From Planctomycetota bacterium (lineage in GTDB: Bacteria; Planctomycetota; JAJSAM01; JAJVHW01): a DNA stretch of 64,000 nt. A model generated the notes under the pieces. That model had not been told where the DNA came from and did no database searches. It saw only the letters and a program-made list of their open reading frames with translations. The stretch is from assembly GCA_024280885.1 (NCBI GenBank), contig JAJRPF010000048.1:372001-436000 (forward strand), given 5' to 3'. Positions 14,962 to 23,838 of this stretch are shown piece after piece (the stretch's first letter is position 1; every line of letters starts with the position of its first letter). The position numbers were made by a program, and so were the translations under genes.

Positions 14962-17900
14962 CTATCGCTTCGGGATCTCGAGCTTGAAGCCCGCGATCCG
15001 CGGTTCTCGGCCCCAGGTGGCGACGCCAATTCGCTCCGCTCCACGGATCGGGCGGATGGGCACAGCGTCGAAGACGACGGCGTCTCCGAGCGTGACGGTC
15101 AGGCGCCGATCGAGGTACGTGAGGGTCAGCGTGCGCGTTTCGGCCTCGGCCAGCTTGACAGGCGGCGACTGGTGGAAGAGGCGCTGGTAGCGCTCCAATT
15201 CAGCCCGGAGCACCTTCTTTCCACCGCCGTGCAGAATCAGGTTCCAACCAGAGAGGCCGTCCTTCAGACCGTCGCCCTGGAACGTGACGACCATCTTGGG
15301 GGCCTGATCGATGCGGAGCACGAGGTCGATCGAAAGGCGAAACTCGTCGACGCCTTCCGTCAGCCGCGACTTCAGCCAGAAGAGATTGGAGGGGTTGTCC
15401 TTCGAGACGCCCGGCGCGACAGTGTACTTGCGCCATTGGACCGCCTTACCGCTGTCCTGACCCGAGAGCAGCTTGTTCTTCACTGCGAAGCGTCCCGCGG
15501 TCACCTGCAACTTCGACGCGAACGACTTCTTTCGGAAGTCATGCCCGGCGACCGTGCGCCAGCCCTTCGGCGGTTCCTGCGTCAGGTCGTCGGCGGGACC
15601 ATCGTCCGACGTCAGTCCGGGCACCGGTGTCCCGTTGGGCAACGAGATGGCGAGTGCGACTCCGGCTGGCCCGCGGCGATTGCGGACCTTGACCAGGATG
15701 CGGTTGCGCCCCGCGCGGAGCGTGAACGGCAGACGGATCGCGTCCGGCACGTTGACGTGCGGGCCACGCCAATTCAGACCGGACGATGAGTTGCGTCCCT
15801 TGTCGCGCAGGCTCTCGACGAGATCGCCGTTGACGAAGAGCGTCAGATCGTCGTCCGCGCGGACGTGCAGCGCGACCGGGGTCTCCGCCGCGACCGTGAC
15901 GTGCGTCAGCGCGTACGTCGTTGTGTTGTCCATGTACGGGTACTTGATCGCGACCCATCCCGTGCCGTCGATCTTGACGGGACCCGGATCGGTCACGCGC
16001 CGCCACTTGCAGATATTGCCCTGCCCGGGATACTCCTTCGCGAAGTCGAGTTCTCGTTGGGGAGGGAAGATGCATGCACCAGGGTCTGTGCCCTTCTCGG
16101 CGAACGGACCGATCACCCGCCAGGCGTATTGAATCCCGAGTTCGTCGCTGCCGATCCGTCGCGCCCTCTCGTCGTCGCCTGCGCGCGCCGCGTCCGTCAT
16201 TCGCTTCGTGATCAGATCGCGGCGCAGCGGAGAGTTCTCGTACTTGCCGAATTCGCCAGCCTTCGTGAGGACGTCGCGCACTCCACGCGCGAACGCCTCC
16301 ATCTCGAGTGCGATGGCCTCGCGATCACTCTCGACGAGTGGGAGCCGGAACCGCATCAGATCATCGAATGCGCCGTCGCCGAAGTGGCGCACCAGGTAGT
16401 AGGCGGCCGCGCGCGCCACGTACGCGGTTCGTCCGTCCCGCACCGGCGCCGTGCGATAGTCGCGGAAGAAACCGCGCAACGGCTTCCAATCATGGCCCCG
16501 TTCGCGCTTCGCGAACTTCTCCACGAAGTGCAGGAAGAAGCCGGCACTCGGGCCGTAGTTGTTGATGCGCCAGTATGCGAGATCGCGCTCGATGTAGTCC
16601 TTCTGGAACGCGGTGAGGTTGGAATCGAACGAGCGCGCCCGATCCGCGTCCTGCGAAAGAACCTCGAATGCGTAGGCCGCGCCCACGTTCGCGAGGCCTT
16701 CGCGCCAACCGCCGAGAACCGGGTTCGTGTCATCGATGCAATGCGTCAGCTCGTGGTAGTAGAGCCCCGTGTCGAGCCGTGTCCCGCGCGCGTCGGGTTT
16801 GGCACGGCCGATGTTGATCTGCTTCCCACCGCCGGTACCGCCGGAGAACTCCCAGAGTTCCTTGAAGTAGACGGTGACGCGATCCCCGTCCGGGTTGGGT
16901 AGGCGCCCGAAGAGATCCGTCAGGAACACGTACGCGATGTCAAAGCGCAGTTTCGACTGCGCCGGGATCGCAGCGAGCAGATCCTTCGGACCGATCAGAA
17001 TGAACTGCTGCGTAGCGAGAGTGGCCGTGCGCGCCCACACCGGATTCGAGACCACGTCGCTCACCATCTGCGCTTGATCTGCCGGAGTGTCGGCTGCCCA
17101 CGTTTTCTCAAGAGCGCGCAGCGCGTCGTTGGCGTCGCTACGGACCTCGGCGTCCTTCGCGAACGAGAGCTCCTTCAAGAGAAAGCGCGACTCCGCGTAG
17201 CGCTTCTCGACAAGTAGGCGTTGGGCCCGATCGAGGAGTTTCTGTGTGACGCCATCCTTCCCGATGGCCTTCTTCGCCGACGCCTTCTCGTCGTCGGTGA
17301 TCCGTTCGAGGATCTTGTCGCGAACGTCCCAGCGACCCTTCTCCGCGCGTTCGACAGCGTCGACCGCGCCGAGCACCGCTTCGTCGGCGTCTTCTTGCAA
17401 CGAGCCGCCGATCGCCTCGAGGATGCGCAGCGACGCGTGGTATTGCTTGCGGTCGAAGAAGCGACCGGACATCTGCCGCATGTAGCGGCGCTGCTCGCTC
17501 TTGACGCGCGCCTCGATCACACGCCGCTCCACGATCGAGATCGGGCGGGGCTCGAACGCGCCGAGCGCCACCATCGCGTCGCGGAACGCGTATTTCTCGG
17601 CGTCCTCGCGGGCGCGCCGCACACCGGTCACGAGCGTTCGCCACGCTGCGTCCTTCAGCCCTTGCGTTGCGAGGCGCTCCGCGGCTGCGAGGACTCTCTC
17701 CGCACCGCCGGACTCGATCTCCGAGAAGTCGGGGACATCAAAGCGAGCGACCTGCGCCAAACCGCTGCGATCTGGGCTGCCGCCTTGGGGCGGATGCACG
17801 TCGCGCGTACTTGGGTCCAGGAACCCGAGATGCACGGTGAGCGCGCTCGCCTCGAGCACGTCCTTTGTGAGCGGCAGCGGCGCTGGCACCGCGTACGAGA

Positions 17901-18204
17901 TGACCTGCCCCTTTCGCCACGTGCTCGTCGGTGGAGCTGGGGCGTGGTCGAGACGCACGACCCGGCGCCCGGCGCGCTGGATGCGCAACGCGATGGTGTA
18001 GGCCTGCTCGATATCCTCGGCCGGGGCGAAATCGAGGAGGAGTCGGACCTGTCCGGTATCGCTTGCGTCGTCGGTCTCGACCCGCACGCGCACCTCGATC
18101 GGCAGCGCGTCGCCAGCCTTGGCCGAGGCCACGGTTGGGGCGGTGGTCAGGACGCCCGCGCCGAGCGTGGCGAGGACGAGCAGTTGCGGGAGGCGCGTGT
18201 TCAC
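14962..18204 (-). CDS. Large secreted zincin-type metalloprotease with C-terminal sugar-binding-like domains
   Basis: A 1080-residue exported protein. A signal peptide (about 1-30, LPQLLVLATLGAGVLTTAPTVASA) is followed by a helical region (about 100-370). The metalloprotease part has YYHELTHCID with HELTH at 484-488 and, about 15 residues on, GWREGLANVGAAYAFEV, where REGLA can supply the third zinc ligand Glu as in gluzincins (peptidase MA-like). A PA14/jelly-roll-like domain (VALHVRADDDLTLFVNGDLVES) and a concanavalin-like domain (VTAGRFAVKNKLLSG to RIAGFKLEIPKR) follow. I place the start at GTG 18204, directly before the signal peptide, although no clear ribosome-binding site is seen. It may act on surface or dietary polymers; the substrate is unknown. 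Confidence 0.8.
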   Translation of the reverse strand: MNTRLPQLLVLATLGAGVLTTAPTVASAKAGDALPIEVRVRVETDDASDTGQVRLLLDFAPAEDIEQAYTIALRIQRAGRRVVRLDHAPAPPTSTWRKGQVISYAVPAPLPLTKDVLEASALTVHLGFLDPSTRDVHPPQGGSPDRSGLAQVARFDVPDFSEIESGGAERVLAAAERLATQGLKDAAWRTLVTGVRRAREDAEKYAFRDAMVALGAFEPRPISIVERRVIEARVKSEQRRYMRQMSGRFFDRKQYHASLRILEAIGGSLQEDADEAVLGAVDAVERAEKGRWDVRDKILERITDDEKASAKKAIGKDGVTQKLLDRAQRLLVEKRYAESRFLLKELSFAKDAEVRSDANDALRALEKTWAADTPADQAQMVSDVVSNPVWARTATLATQQFILIGPKDLLAAIPAQSKLRFDIAYVFLTDLFGRLPNPDGDRVTVYFKELWEFSGGTGGGKQINIGRAKPDARGTRLDTGLYYHELTHCIDDTNPVLGGWREGLANVGAAYAFEVLSQDADRARSFDSNLTAFQKDYIERDLAYWRINNYGPSAGFFLHFVEKFAKRERGHDWKPLRGFFRDYRTAPVRDGRTAYVARAAAYYLVRHFGDGAFDDLMRFRLPLVESDREAIALEMEAFARGVRDVLTKAGEFGKYENSPLRRDLITKRMTDAARAGDDERARRIGSDELGIQYAWRVIGPFAEKGTDPGACIFPPQRELDFAKEYPGQGNICKWRRVTDPGPVKIDGTGWVAIKYPYMDNTTTYALTHVTVAAETPVALHVRADDDLTLFVNGDLVESLRDKGRNSSSGLNWRGPHVNVPDAIRLPFTLRAGRNRILVKVRNRRGPAGVALAISLPNGTPVPGLTSDDGPADDLTQEPPKGWRTVAGHDFRKKSFASKLQVTAGRFAVKNKLLSGQDSGKAVQWRKYTVAPGVSKDNPSNLFWLKSRLTEGVDEFRLSIDLVLRIDQAPKMVVTFQGDGLKDGLSGWNLILHGGGKKVLRAELERYQRLFHQSPPVKLAEAETRTLTLTYLDRRLTVTLGDAVVFDAVPIRPIRGAERIGVATWGREPRIAGFKLEIPKR

Positions 18205-18288
18205 CGCGTGAAGATACACGCTGGGGTGTCGCGAGTCGTCAGAGGAGAATAGACTGGGGGTCTTCGTTGGCAGCCTGGGGAGGTGACC

Positions 18289-19032
18289 GTGCGTACGACC
18301 GTATTTAGAGCCCGTGCCTTGGGGGTGCTCTACGCCCTGTGTGCGGCGCTGCTCTTCGCGCCCTCGGCGGCTGCCGAGACGAAGAGCGCAGACGATGTGC
18401 TCGCGATGATCGACGCGGTGGTCTTTCACCCGGATCGTCAGGAGGGGTTGAACGGGTACAGCGCGACCGTCACGGAGACGCGCGGGGACGACACGGAGAA
18501 CTCGGCCAAGGGGCGCGTCGATGTGGACTCTCTCAAGCGAGAGCGAGTGTTCACTCTGGATGGCGGAGAGACGCGTGCACTGGGGGCTTTCTTGCCGTCC
18601 GGGGGCTTCTGGGATCTCTCGGCGGTGATGCAGGTCGAAACGACGCTCTTCTCGACGCCACTTGCGGAGCAATTCCCGGCCGACGAGTACGAGCGCTTCG
18701 TCGCACGGCGCGCGGGCGGTTTCGCGCTGCGCCTGAAGCCGAAGACCGCGATCGGAACCGCGTCCATGTTCCACCCGGCAGTCACGTCGATTTCGCTGCA
18801 CGTGGGGCCGGAGGGCCGTCTCCTGACCGGTGAGCTCGGTCTCGACATGGAGATCATGAAGGCGACCGCGAAGCTGGAGTTCACGTTCGAGGAGGTGGAT
18901 GGGAAGCAGCGCATCGCGGGCATCGCCAACACGATCGCGAGCACCCAGATTGCGAACCTCCGCGTGACCCCCGCTGTGGCATTTGCGTACACGGAAGTCG
19001 AGGGATGTCGCTCGTCGAGAGTATCTCCGTGA
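18289..19032 (+). CDS. Secreted protein of unknown function
   Basis: A 247-residue protein with a signal peptide (VRTTVFRARALGVLYALCAALLFAPSAAAE). The mature part begins with ETKSADDVLAMIDAVVFHPD, then alternating beta-strand-like segments (GYSATVTETRGDD, RVDVDSLKRERVF) that recall periplasmic lipoprotein-carrier folds such as LolA; this is a weak resemblance. GGGGAGG at 18277-18283 overlaps a GTG at 18283, so the in-frame GTG at 18289, 5 bases downstream of it, is the better start. It overlaps the next gene and is divergent from the zincin gene. Confidence 0.75.
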   Translation: MRTTVFRARALGVLYALCAALLFAPSAAAETKSADDVLAMIDAVVFHPDRQEGLNGYSATVTETRGDDTENSAKGRVDVDSLKRERVFTLDGGETRALGAFLPSGGFWDLSAVMQVETTLFSTPLAEQFPADEYERFVARRAGGFALRLKPKTAIGTASMFHPAVTSISLHVGPEGRLLTGELGLDMEIMKATAKLEFTFEEVDGKQRIAGIANTIASTQIANLRVTPAVAFAYTEVEGCRSSRVSP

Positions 19033-19601
19033 CCGTGGACGCATCCGAGATCAGCAACACGTTGGGGACGCTGGTCGAGTCGATGACGAGTAGGCAGGCG
19101 TTCTCGAACTACCGGGTGCTGCTGGCGACGCCGCCGGTCCCCGACGATTGGAGCGGCGTGACGGCGTGGTACCTGCGCCGGATGCTTGGTGAGGCGCTGC
19201 CAGGGGACGAGATCGCGGCTCTCTTTCCGCCGCCGACGAAGCCGTCGAAGGAGCGCAAGGTCGGTGCGTCACGTCGTCGGATGTACCTGGCGCACGGTCT
19301 ACGGTTGACCTTCGATGCGGGCGATGTCCTCATCGAGGCGCTGATCCGCGTGAAGCCGGGGAACGGGTTCGCGGCATTCGCGGGCGAACTCGGCGAGGGG
19401 CTCTCGACCGATAGCACGCGCGCAAGTGTCGAGGAGGCATTCGGCAAACCGGCCAGCACCAAGAGCGCCTCCAAGACGACGACCGTGAGCTATACCGAGC
19501 ATGGGCTGTCCGTCGTGTACGAGGGCAAGAAGGCGGGCGCCACCGCCGCTGTCGTGGCGGTCGTATTGCGTCCGAAGCCGGAGACCGAGTCCGGCGAGTA
19601 G
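19029..19601 (+). CDS. Hypothetical protein coupled to the preceding gene
   Basis: A 190-residue protein. The GTG at 19029 overlaps the upstream TGA as GTGA with GAGAG upstream; an ATG at 19005 in the same frame is the alternative start (198 residues). No signal peptide is seen. The C-terminal half (STDSTRASVEEAFGKPASTK, TTTVSYTEHGLSVVYEGKKAG, VAVVLRP) has the layout of a small beta-rich domain that relates a scaled index to a curve. The central segment RRMYLAHGLRLTFDAGDVL resembles no family I can name. Function unknown. Confidence 0.7.
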   Translation: MTVDASEISNTLGTLVESMTSRQAFSNYRVLLATPPVPDDWSGVTAWYLRRMLGEALPGDEIAALFPPPTKPSKERKVGASRRRMYLAHGLRLTFDAGDVLIEALIRVKPGNGFAAFAGELGEGLSTDSTRASVEEAFGKPASTKSASKTTTVSYTEHGLSVVYEGKKAGATAAVVAVVLRPKPETESGE

Positions 19602-19670
19602 CGCCCTCCGTCCTCAGTCGTCGCACGGAGAGCGGCGCACTAGAACGGCACCTCTCCGAGGAGACCAGCC

Positions 19671-20396
19671 ATGAGCGCCGCCGACATCGCCCGCGACACA
19701 TTTCAGCGCCACATCACCGAGAACGCGTATCCCGGTCGCGGGGTCGTCGTCGGCCGCGACGGATCCGGCGCGTGGGTGCTCATCTACTGGATCATGGGGC
19801 GTAGCGATAACAGCCGGAACCGCCGCTTCACGGTCGATGGGGGCGTTGTGCGGACGGAGCCGGTGGATCTGTCGAAGGTCGAGGATCCGAATCTGATCAT
19901 CTACGAGGCGTTGCTCGAGCGGCCGGGCGTGCAGATCGTCACGAACGGCGATCAGACCCGCACGATCCACGACGCTCTGGCCAGCGGCGGTTCGTTCGCG
20001 TCCGCCCTGATGACGCGCGATCGGGAGCCGGATGCGCCGAATTACACGCCGCGGATCAGCGCGATGCTCGACCTCTCCGGCGCAGAGCCCAGCGCGCAAC
20101 TTGCGATCTTGAAGGCGGATCGTTGCGATCCGGCGCGCACCGATCGGGCGTTCTTCCGCCCGCCGCCGCCGACGGCCGGGATCGGCTACGGCCTCACGAC
20201 GTACATGGGGGATGGCAACCCGTTGCCGAGCTTCACGGGCGACCCGCTTCTCTTGCCGTGTGTGGGAACACCGGTCGAGGTCCTCGACGCGTACTGGAAC
20301 GCTCTGGACGACGACAATCGGATCTCGCTCGCGGTGAAGTCGGTTGCACCGGACGGGACGACTGCGGAACTCCTCGTTCGTAATCGCCACGACTGA
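19671..20396 (+). CDS. IMP cyclohydrolase, archaeal PurO type
   Basis: A 241-residue protein with the PurO signature ENAYPGRGVVVGRDGSGAWVLIYWIMGRSDNSRNRRF (17-53), including the invariant YPGRG and GRS.NSRNR. This family closes FAICAR to IMP, the last step of de novo purine synthesis, in many archaea; most bacteria use PurH instead. Bacterial homologues are known, but several lack a demonstrated role, so the reaction is inferred. The end LLLPCVGTPVEVLDAYWNALDDDNRISLAVK also fits the family. ATG 19671 follows GAGGAG. It is convergent with the kinase gene and not next to other pur genes. Confidence 0.85.
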   Translation: MSAADIARDTFQRHITENAYPGRGVVVGRDGSGAWVLIYWIMGRSDNSRNRRFTVDGGVVRTEPVDLSKVEDPNLIIYEALLERPGVQIVTNGDQTRTIHDALASGGSFASALMTRDREPDAPNYTPRISAMLDLSGAEPSAQLAILKADRCDPARTDRAFFRPPPPTAGIGYGLTTYMGDGNPLPSFTGDPLLLPCVGTPVEVLDAYWNALDDDNRISLAVKSVAPDGTTAELLVRNRHD

Positions 20397-20456
20397 ACGC
20401 GTGGCACGGCGTCGCTGCGGCCCGGCGTCTCGGCGTCACACACCGCGCCGCCGCGC

Positions 20457-22022
20457 TCACCCGTGCGTCGCCCACCACGCGTTCGCGTGCTGCTCCGTCC
20501 ACTCGCGCTCCATCTCGACCTCGTTGAGGATCTTGAGCATCGCTCCGGCGTCGCTCGGTCGCTGCGCCGCGTCTTTTTGCATGCATGCCAGGACGAGTGC
20601 GTCCAACTCGCGTGGGATCGGGACCATGTCAGAGACGCGCGGCGGCGCCTCCTGGACATGCATGAGGATCGTCGCCATCGCGGTCGTGCCGAGGAACGGC
20701 GGTCTGCCGACGATCAGCCAGTAGAGCAGGCATCCGAGGGCGTAGACGTCGGCGCGCGCATCGACGTCGGTGTCTCCCATCGCCATCTCGGGCGGCATGA
20801 ACGCCGGCGTCCCGAGCAGCGCGCCGTCGAGCGTGAGCCGGCTCGCGTCCGAGTCTCTCTCCCAGTCGGTGTGCTGCACCAGACCGAAGTCGAGCACCTT
20901 GGCGAAGTCATGTCGTCCGCCGATCTTGCACGCCATGATGTTATTCGGCTTGAGGTCGCGGTGGACGAGCCCGTGCGAGTGTGCCTCGGCGAGTGACTCA
21001 CAGATCTGGCGGACCAAATGCACCACGCGCTCGGGTGGCAGCGCGCCGTGTCTCTTCACGATCTCCATCAGGTCGAGGCCGTCGAGCAACTCCATCACGT
21101 AGTAGAACGCGCCGTCGTGCGTCAGACCGAAATCGAAGACCTGCACCGTGTGCGGAGAGGTGAGCGCCGCCGTCGCTCGGGCCTCGCGCTCGAAGCGCAG
21201 CAGCGCGACGCGGCGTCGATCCGCGTTGCTCTCTTTGAGATTGTCCGGCCGGATGATCTTGATCGCCGACGGTCGCGCCAGCATGCGGTGTTCTGCACGC
21301 CAGACCTGGCCCATGCCACCGCGACCGAGTTCCTCGATCATGTGGTAGCTGCCCATCTCCTGGACCGCTTTGCGCGCACTGGTCACTTCGGCAGACAGAT
21401 TGCCGACGACCTTCGCTGCGATCAGCGCCAGCGTCGCGCAGACGGCGACCGACCCCATCAACAGAACCTCGATCCCCGTGGATGGGAGGGGAGTGCCGGC
21501 GGCGCGTGCGATGAAGAGCGTGATCGGGAACGCGAGGGCCGATGCGATCGTTGTCCCGAGTCGTAGATTCCATGCGACGGGGACAAGCAACGGGGCGATG
21601 AGGATGATCGCGCACGTGCCCGGCAGGCCGATGATGATCACGTCTTCCGGGTATCCTGAGATGTTCTGCGCGAGGTTCAGGACGAAGCAGAGCAGGATCT
21701 CGTAGCCGAGCCCCATTCGTAGCACCTCACGCGGCGGCAGCAGCCCGCGCCAGGACACGATGCCCATCGCGATCGATGCGACGAACGCGATGAGAATGCC
21801 CCACGTTGCGGTCGGCAGCCGGGACTCCCTGACGGTCTCCTGGAGTACGGCCCCCTTGAAGAACATCCAGAGTGCGGCGAGTACGATGATGAGGGCGAGG
21901 ACCGCCACGCGCTTGGACGCTTCAACGGCCAGGTCGTCGGGGACGGCACCCGTTGGCAGAGAGTCCCCGCTCGGGGCTCTCCCCTCATCGGCCCGTCCCA
22001 CGTAGAGTCGTTCGCTTGGCAT
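20457..22022 (-). CDS. Serine/threonine protein kinase with a polytopic N-terminal membrane domain
   Basis: A 521-residue protein. The first 210 residues hold about six hydrophobic helices (about 38-57, 72-90, 104-122, 127-152, 157-175, 184-205). A Hanks-type kinase domain follows at 226-505 with GRGGMGQV (233-240), AIKII (Lys257), HRDLKPNN (354-361), DFG (378-380) and GTPAFMPPE (404-412). All catalytic residues are present, so it should be active. Most planctomycete kinases have the kinase first and a single TM helix after it; here a six-helix module comes first and the kinase is cytosolic, which suggests a membrane sensor or transporter-like input. It is divergent from the glycan operon with only 23 bases between the two start codons. 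Confidence 0.9.
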   Translation of the reverse strand: MPSERLYVGRADEGRAPSGDSLPTGAVPDDLAVEASKRVAVLALIIVLAALWMFFKGAVLQETVRESRLPTATWGILIAFVASIAMGIVSWRGLLPPREVLRMGLGYEILLCFVLNLAQNISGYPEDVIIIGLPGTCAIILIAPLLVPVAWNLRLGTTIASALAFPITLFIARAAGTPLPSTGIEVLLMGSVAVCATLALIAAKVVGNLSAEVTSARKAVQEMGSYHMIEELGRGGMGQVWRAEHRMLARPSAIKIIRPDNLKESNADRRRVALLRFEREARATAALTSPHTVQVFDFGLTHDGAFYYVMELLDGLDLMEIVKRHGALPPERVVHLVRQICESLAEAHSHGLVHRDLKPNNIMACKIGGRHDFAKVLDFGLVQHTDWERDSDASRLTLDGALLGTPAFMPPEMAMGDTDVDARADVYALGCLLYWLIVGRPPFLGTTAMATILMHVQEAPPRVSDMVPIPRELDALVLACMQKDAAQRPSDAGAMLKILNEVEMEREWTEQHANAWWATHG

Positions 22023-22045
22023 GTATGTGGCATCCTCGCCGCACG

Positions 22046-23203
22046 ATGGACCTCTCTCAAGGAGACATCTCCCGACCGGTGCCTGAATTTATCGCCACCG
22101 TGATCATGCCGGTCCGCAACGAGGAGCGCTTCCTCGGTGCGGCCCTCGATGCCGTGCTGGCGCAGGATCTCCCCGATGGCGCGCTCGAAGTGCTGGTCGT
22201 CGACGGGCGCTCCACGGATCGGACACGCGAGATTGCGGAAGAGCGCGGACGCGGCGCGCGCTTTCCGGTGCGGATACTCGACAATCCGGAGCGGATAGCG
22301 GCGACGGCGCTGAACATCGGGATCGAGGCAGCGCAGGCGGAGATTGTCGTCCGCGTTGACGGACACGCAGAGATCCCGCCCGACTACGTCCGGCGCTTGC
22401 TGGAGGTGCTCGAGAGGACCGGCGCGGAGGTTGCCGGCGGCGCGGTACTCCCGGTTGGAGACGGTCTCTATGCGCAGTCCGTCGCCTGCGCGATGCGGAG
22501 CCCGCTCGGCCACGGAGGAGCGAGATTCCGTGCGCGCGGAGGATCGAAGCGAGAGATGGATGCCGATACCGTCGCGTTTCCCGCGTATCGCAAGGCCGCG
22601 CTCGTGGACGTCGGTGCGTTCGATGTCGAGATGGTGCGCAATCAGGACGACGACGTGCACCTGCGCCTCCGCAACGCCGGAAAGCGTATCGTGCTCGTGC
22701 CCTCCCTGGTCACCACGTATCACTGTCGGACGACGCGAGTCGAACTCTTTCGACAGCACTTCGGCTACGGGTTCTGGAAGATCGTCGGTTGGCGCAAGCG
22801 GGGGCAACTCTCGTCGCTGCGCGCGCTTGCCCCGGCCGCGCTCGTCGCGTCATTCGGACTCTGCGCAGCCCTTGCCATTGCGTCGTTCCCGCTCATCGCT
22901 GGCGCGGACTGGAACGGCACCAACGCCGACCGGCCCGCTCAACTCGTGTTCGCGGCGGTCCTCGCGCTCAGTGTGCTCGTCGCGGCATACGTCGCCTACG
23001 CCATCATCCTCTCGTGCATCTCGCTTGCCGTCACACCGCGGCCGCCCGGCTGGCGTTGGTTGCTTGCGCCGCCAGCGCGCATCCTGCCGGATATGCAAAT
23101 CGCGTACGGCCTCGGGTTCTGGTGGGGCATTCTGCGTCTCGGTCATCCGCCTCGACGACGTGGGCGACGCGCGGGCCAACGCCCGGCTCGGTCCCGGAAG
23201 TGA
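22046..23203 (+). CDS. GT2-family glycosyltransferase, ExoA-like
   Basis: A 385-residue membrane-associated glycosyltransferase, first gene of a five-gene surface-glycan operon. The GT-A domain has ATVIMPVRNEERFL, VLVVDGRSTDRTREI and VRVDGHAEIPPDYV, where the DGH variant of the metal site is typical of ExoA-like succinoglycan glucosyltransferases, and NQDDDVHLRL with the catalytic acidic residues. Two hydrophobic hairpins follow at about 266-290 and 303-332. I use ATG 22046; ATG 22025 is also in frame. Neither has a clear ribosome-binding site, so leaderless or weak initiation is possible. Confidence 0.85.
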   Translation: MDLSQGDISRPVPEFIATVIMPVRNEERFLGAALDAVLAQDLPDGALEVLVVDGRSTDRTREIAEERGRGARFPVRILDNPERIAATALNIGIEAAQAEIVVRVDGHAEIPPDYVRRLLEVLERTGAEVAGGAVLPVGDGLYAQSVACAMRSPLGHGGARFRARGGSKREMDADTVAFPAYRKAALVDVGAFDVEMVRNQDDDVHLRLRNAGKRIVLVPSLVTTYHCRTTRVELFRQHFGYGFWKIVGWRKRGQLSSLRALAPAALVASFGLCAALAIASFPLIAGADWNGTNADRPAQLVFAAVLALSVLVAAYVAYAIILSCISLAVTPRPPGWRWLLAPPARILPDMQIAYGLGFWWGILRLGHPPRRRGRRAGQRPARSRK

Positions 23204-23838
23204 CCGAACTCGTGCGCCGTCGCCATCGCCTCGACGATCCGGGACATCTGCTGCTTCTCGCGGATCGGACACTCGCGTTGCGTCGCCTTCTCCGTGACGT
23301 GGGCGCACACCCGCTGGAGGAGCGGCGCGTGCTCGATCTCGGTTGCGGCGCAGGCGACTCGCTGGCAACGCTGCTTGCTGCGTCGGGACCGGCGTGCGTG
23401 ACCGGCGTTGATCCAGACGCCACGCGCCTGGCGGTCGCGGCCGATCGAATCCGTCCGGGCACGTTCTTCGTTGCGGACGGGAGCGCGCTCGCGTTCGCCG
23501 ACGGCGCCTTCGATGTCGTGCTCCTCTTCACCGTGCTCTCCAGTGTCGCGGACGATGCGCAACGGCGTGCGATCGTTGCCGAAACGAGGCGTGTTCTGCG
23601 CCCCGGCGGCGGGGTCCTTCTCTACGATTTCGGCGTGAACCCCGGCGGTTCGGAGACGCGTGGGTTGTCCGAGCGGCAGGCGCGCATCCTCTTCGATGGT
23701 TGCGCGATCGAGAGTCGCCGCGTGACCCCGCTCCCGGCGCTCGCGAGGCGACTCGCGCGGTCCGGGCGACCCCGGACATGGCTCTCGCGCCTCCCCGTTC
23801 CCCGGACGCATCATCTCTCATGGATCACAGCTCGATGA
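23200..23838 (+). CDS. Class I SAM-dependent methyltransferase
   Basis: A 212-residue methyltransferase. Motif I is RRVLDLGCGAGDSLATLL, the acidic residue after strand 2 is in VTGVDPD, and the post-motif region DGSALAFADGAFDVVLLFTVLSSV and LRPGGGVLLYDF follow the Methyltransf_11 pattern. It starts with a GTG that overlaps the stop of the glycosyltransferase (GTGA, 23200-23203), so translation is coupled. In this operon it probably methylates a sugar or a lipid-linked intermediate; this is inferred from context only. Confidence 0.85.
   Translation: MTELVRRRHRLDDPGHLLLLADRTLALRRLLRDVGAHPLEERRVLDLGCGAGDSLATLLAASGPACVTGVDPDATRLAVAADRIRPGTFFVADGSALAFADGAFDVVLLFTVLSSVADDAQRRAIVAETRRVLRPGGGVLLYDFGVNPGGSETRGLSERQARILFDGCAIESRRVTPLPALARRLARSGRPRTWLSRLPVPRTHHLSWITAR

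Noticed and set aside
18205-19044. N-terminal extension of the zincin frame upstream of GTG 18204
   Set aside because: It is antisense to the secreted protein at 18289-19032 and would place a signal peptide in the middle of the protein.
22789-23199. Upstream extension of the methyltransferase frame
   Set aside because: It overlaps the C-terminal part of the glycosyltransferase in another frame; the GTGA overlap at 23200 is the natural start.
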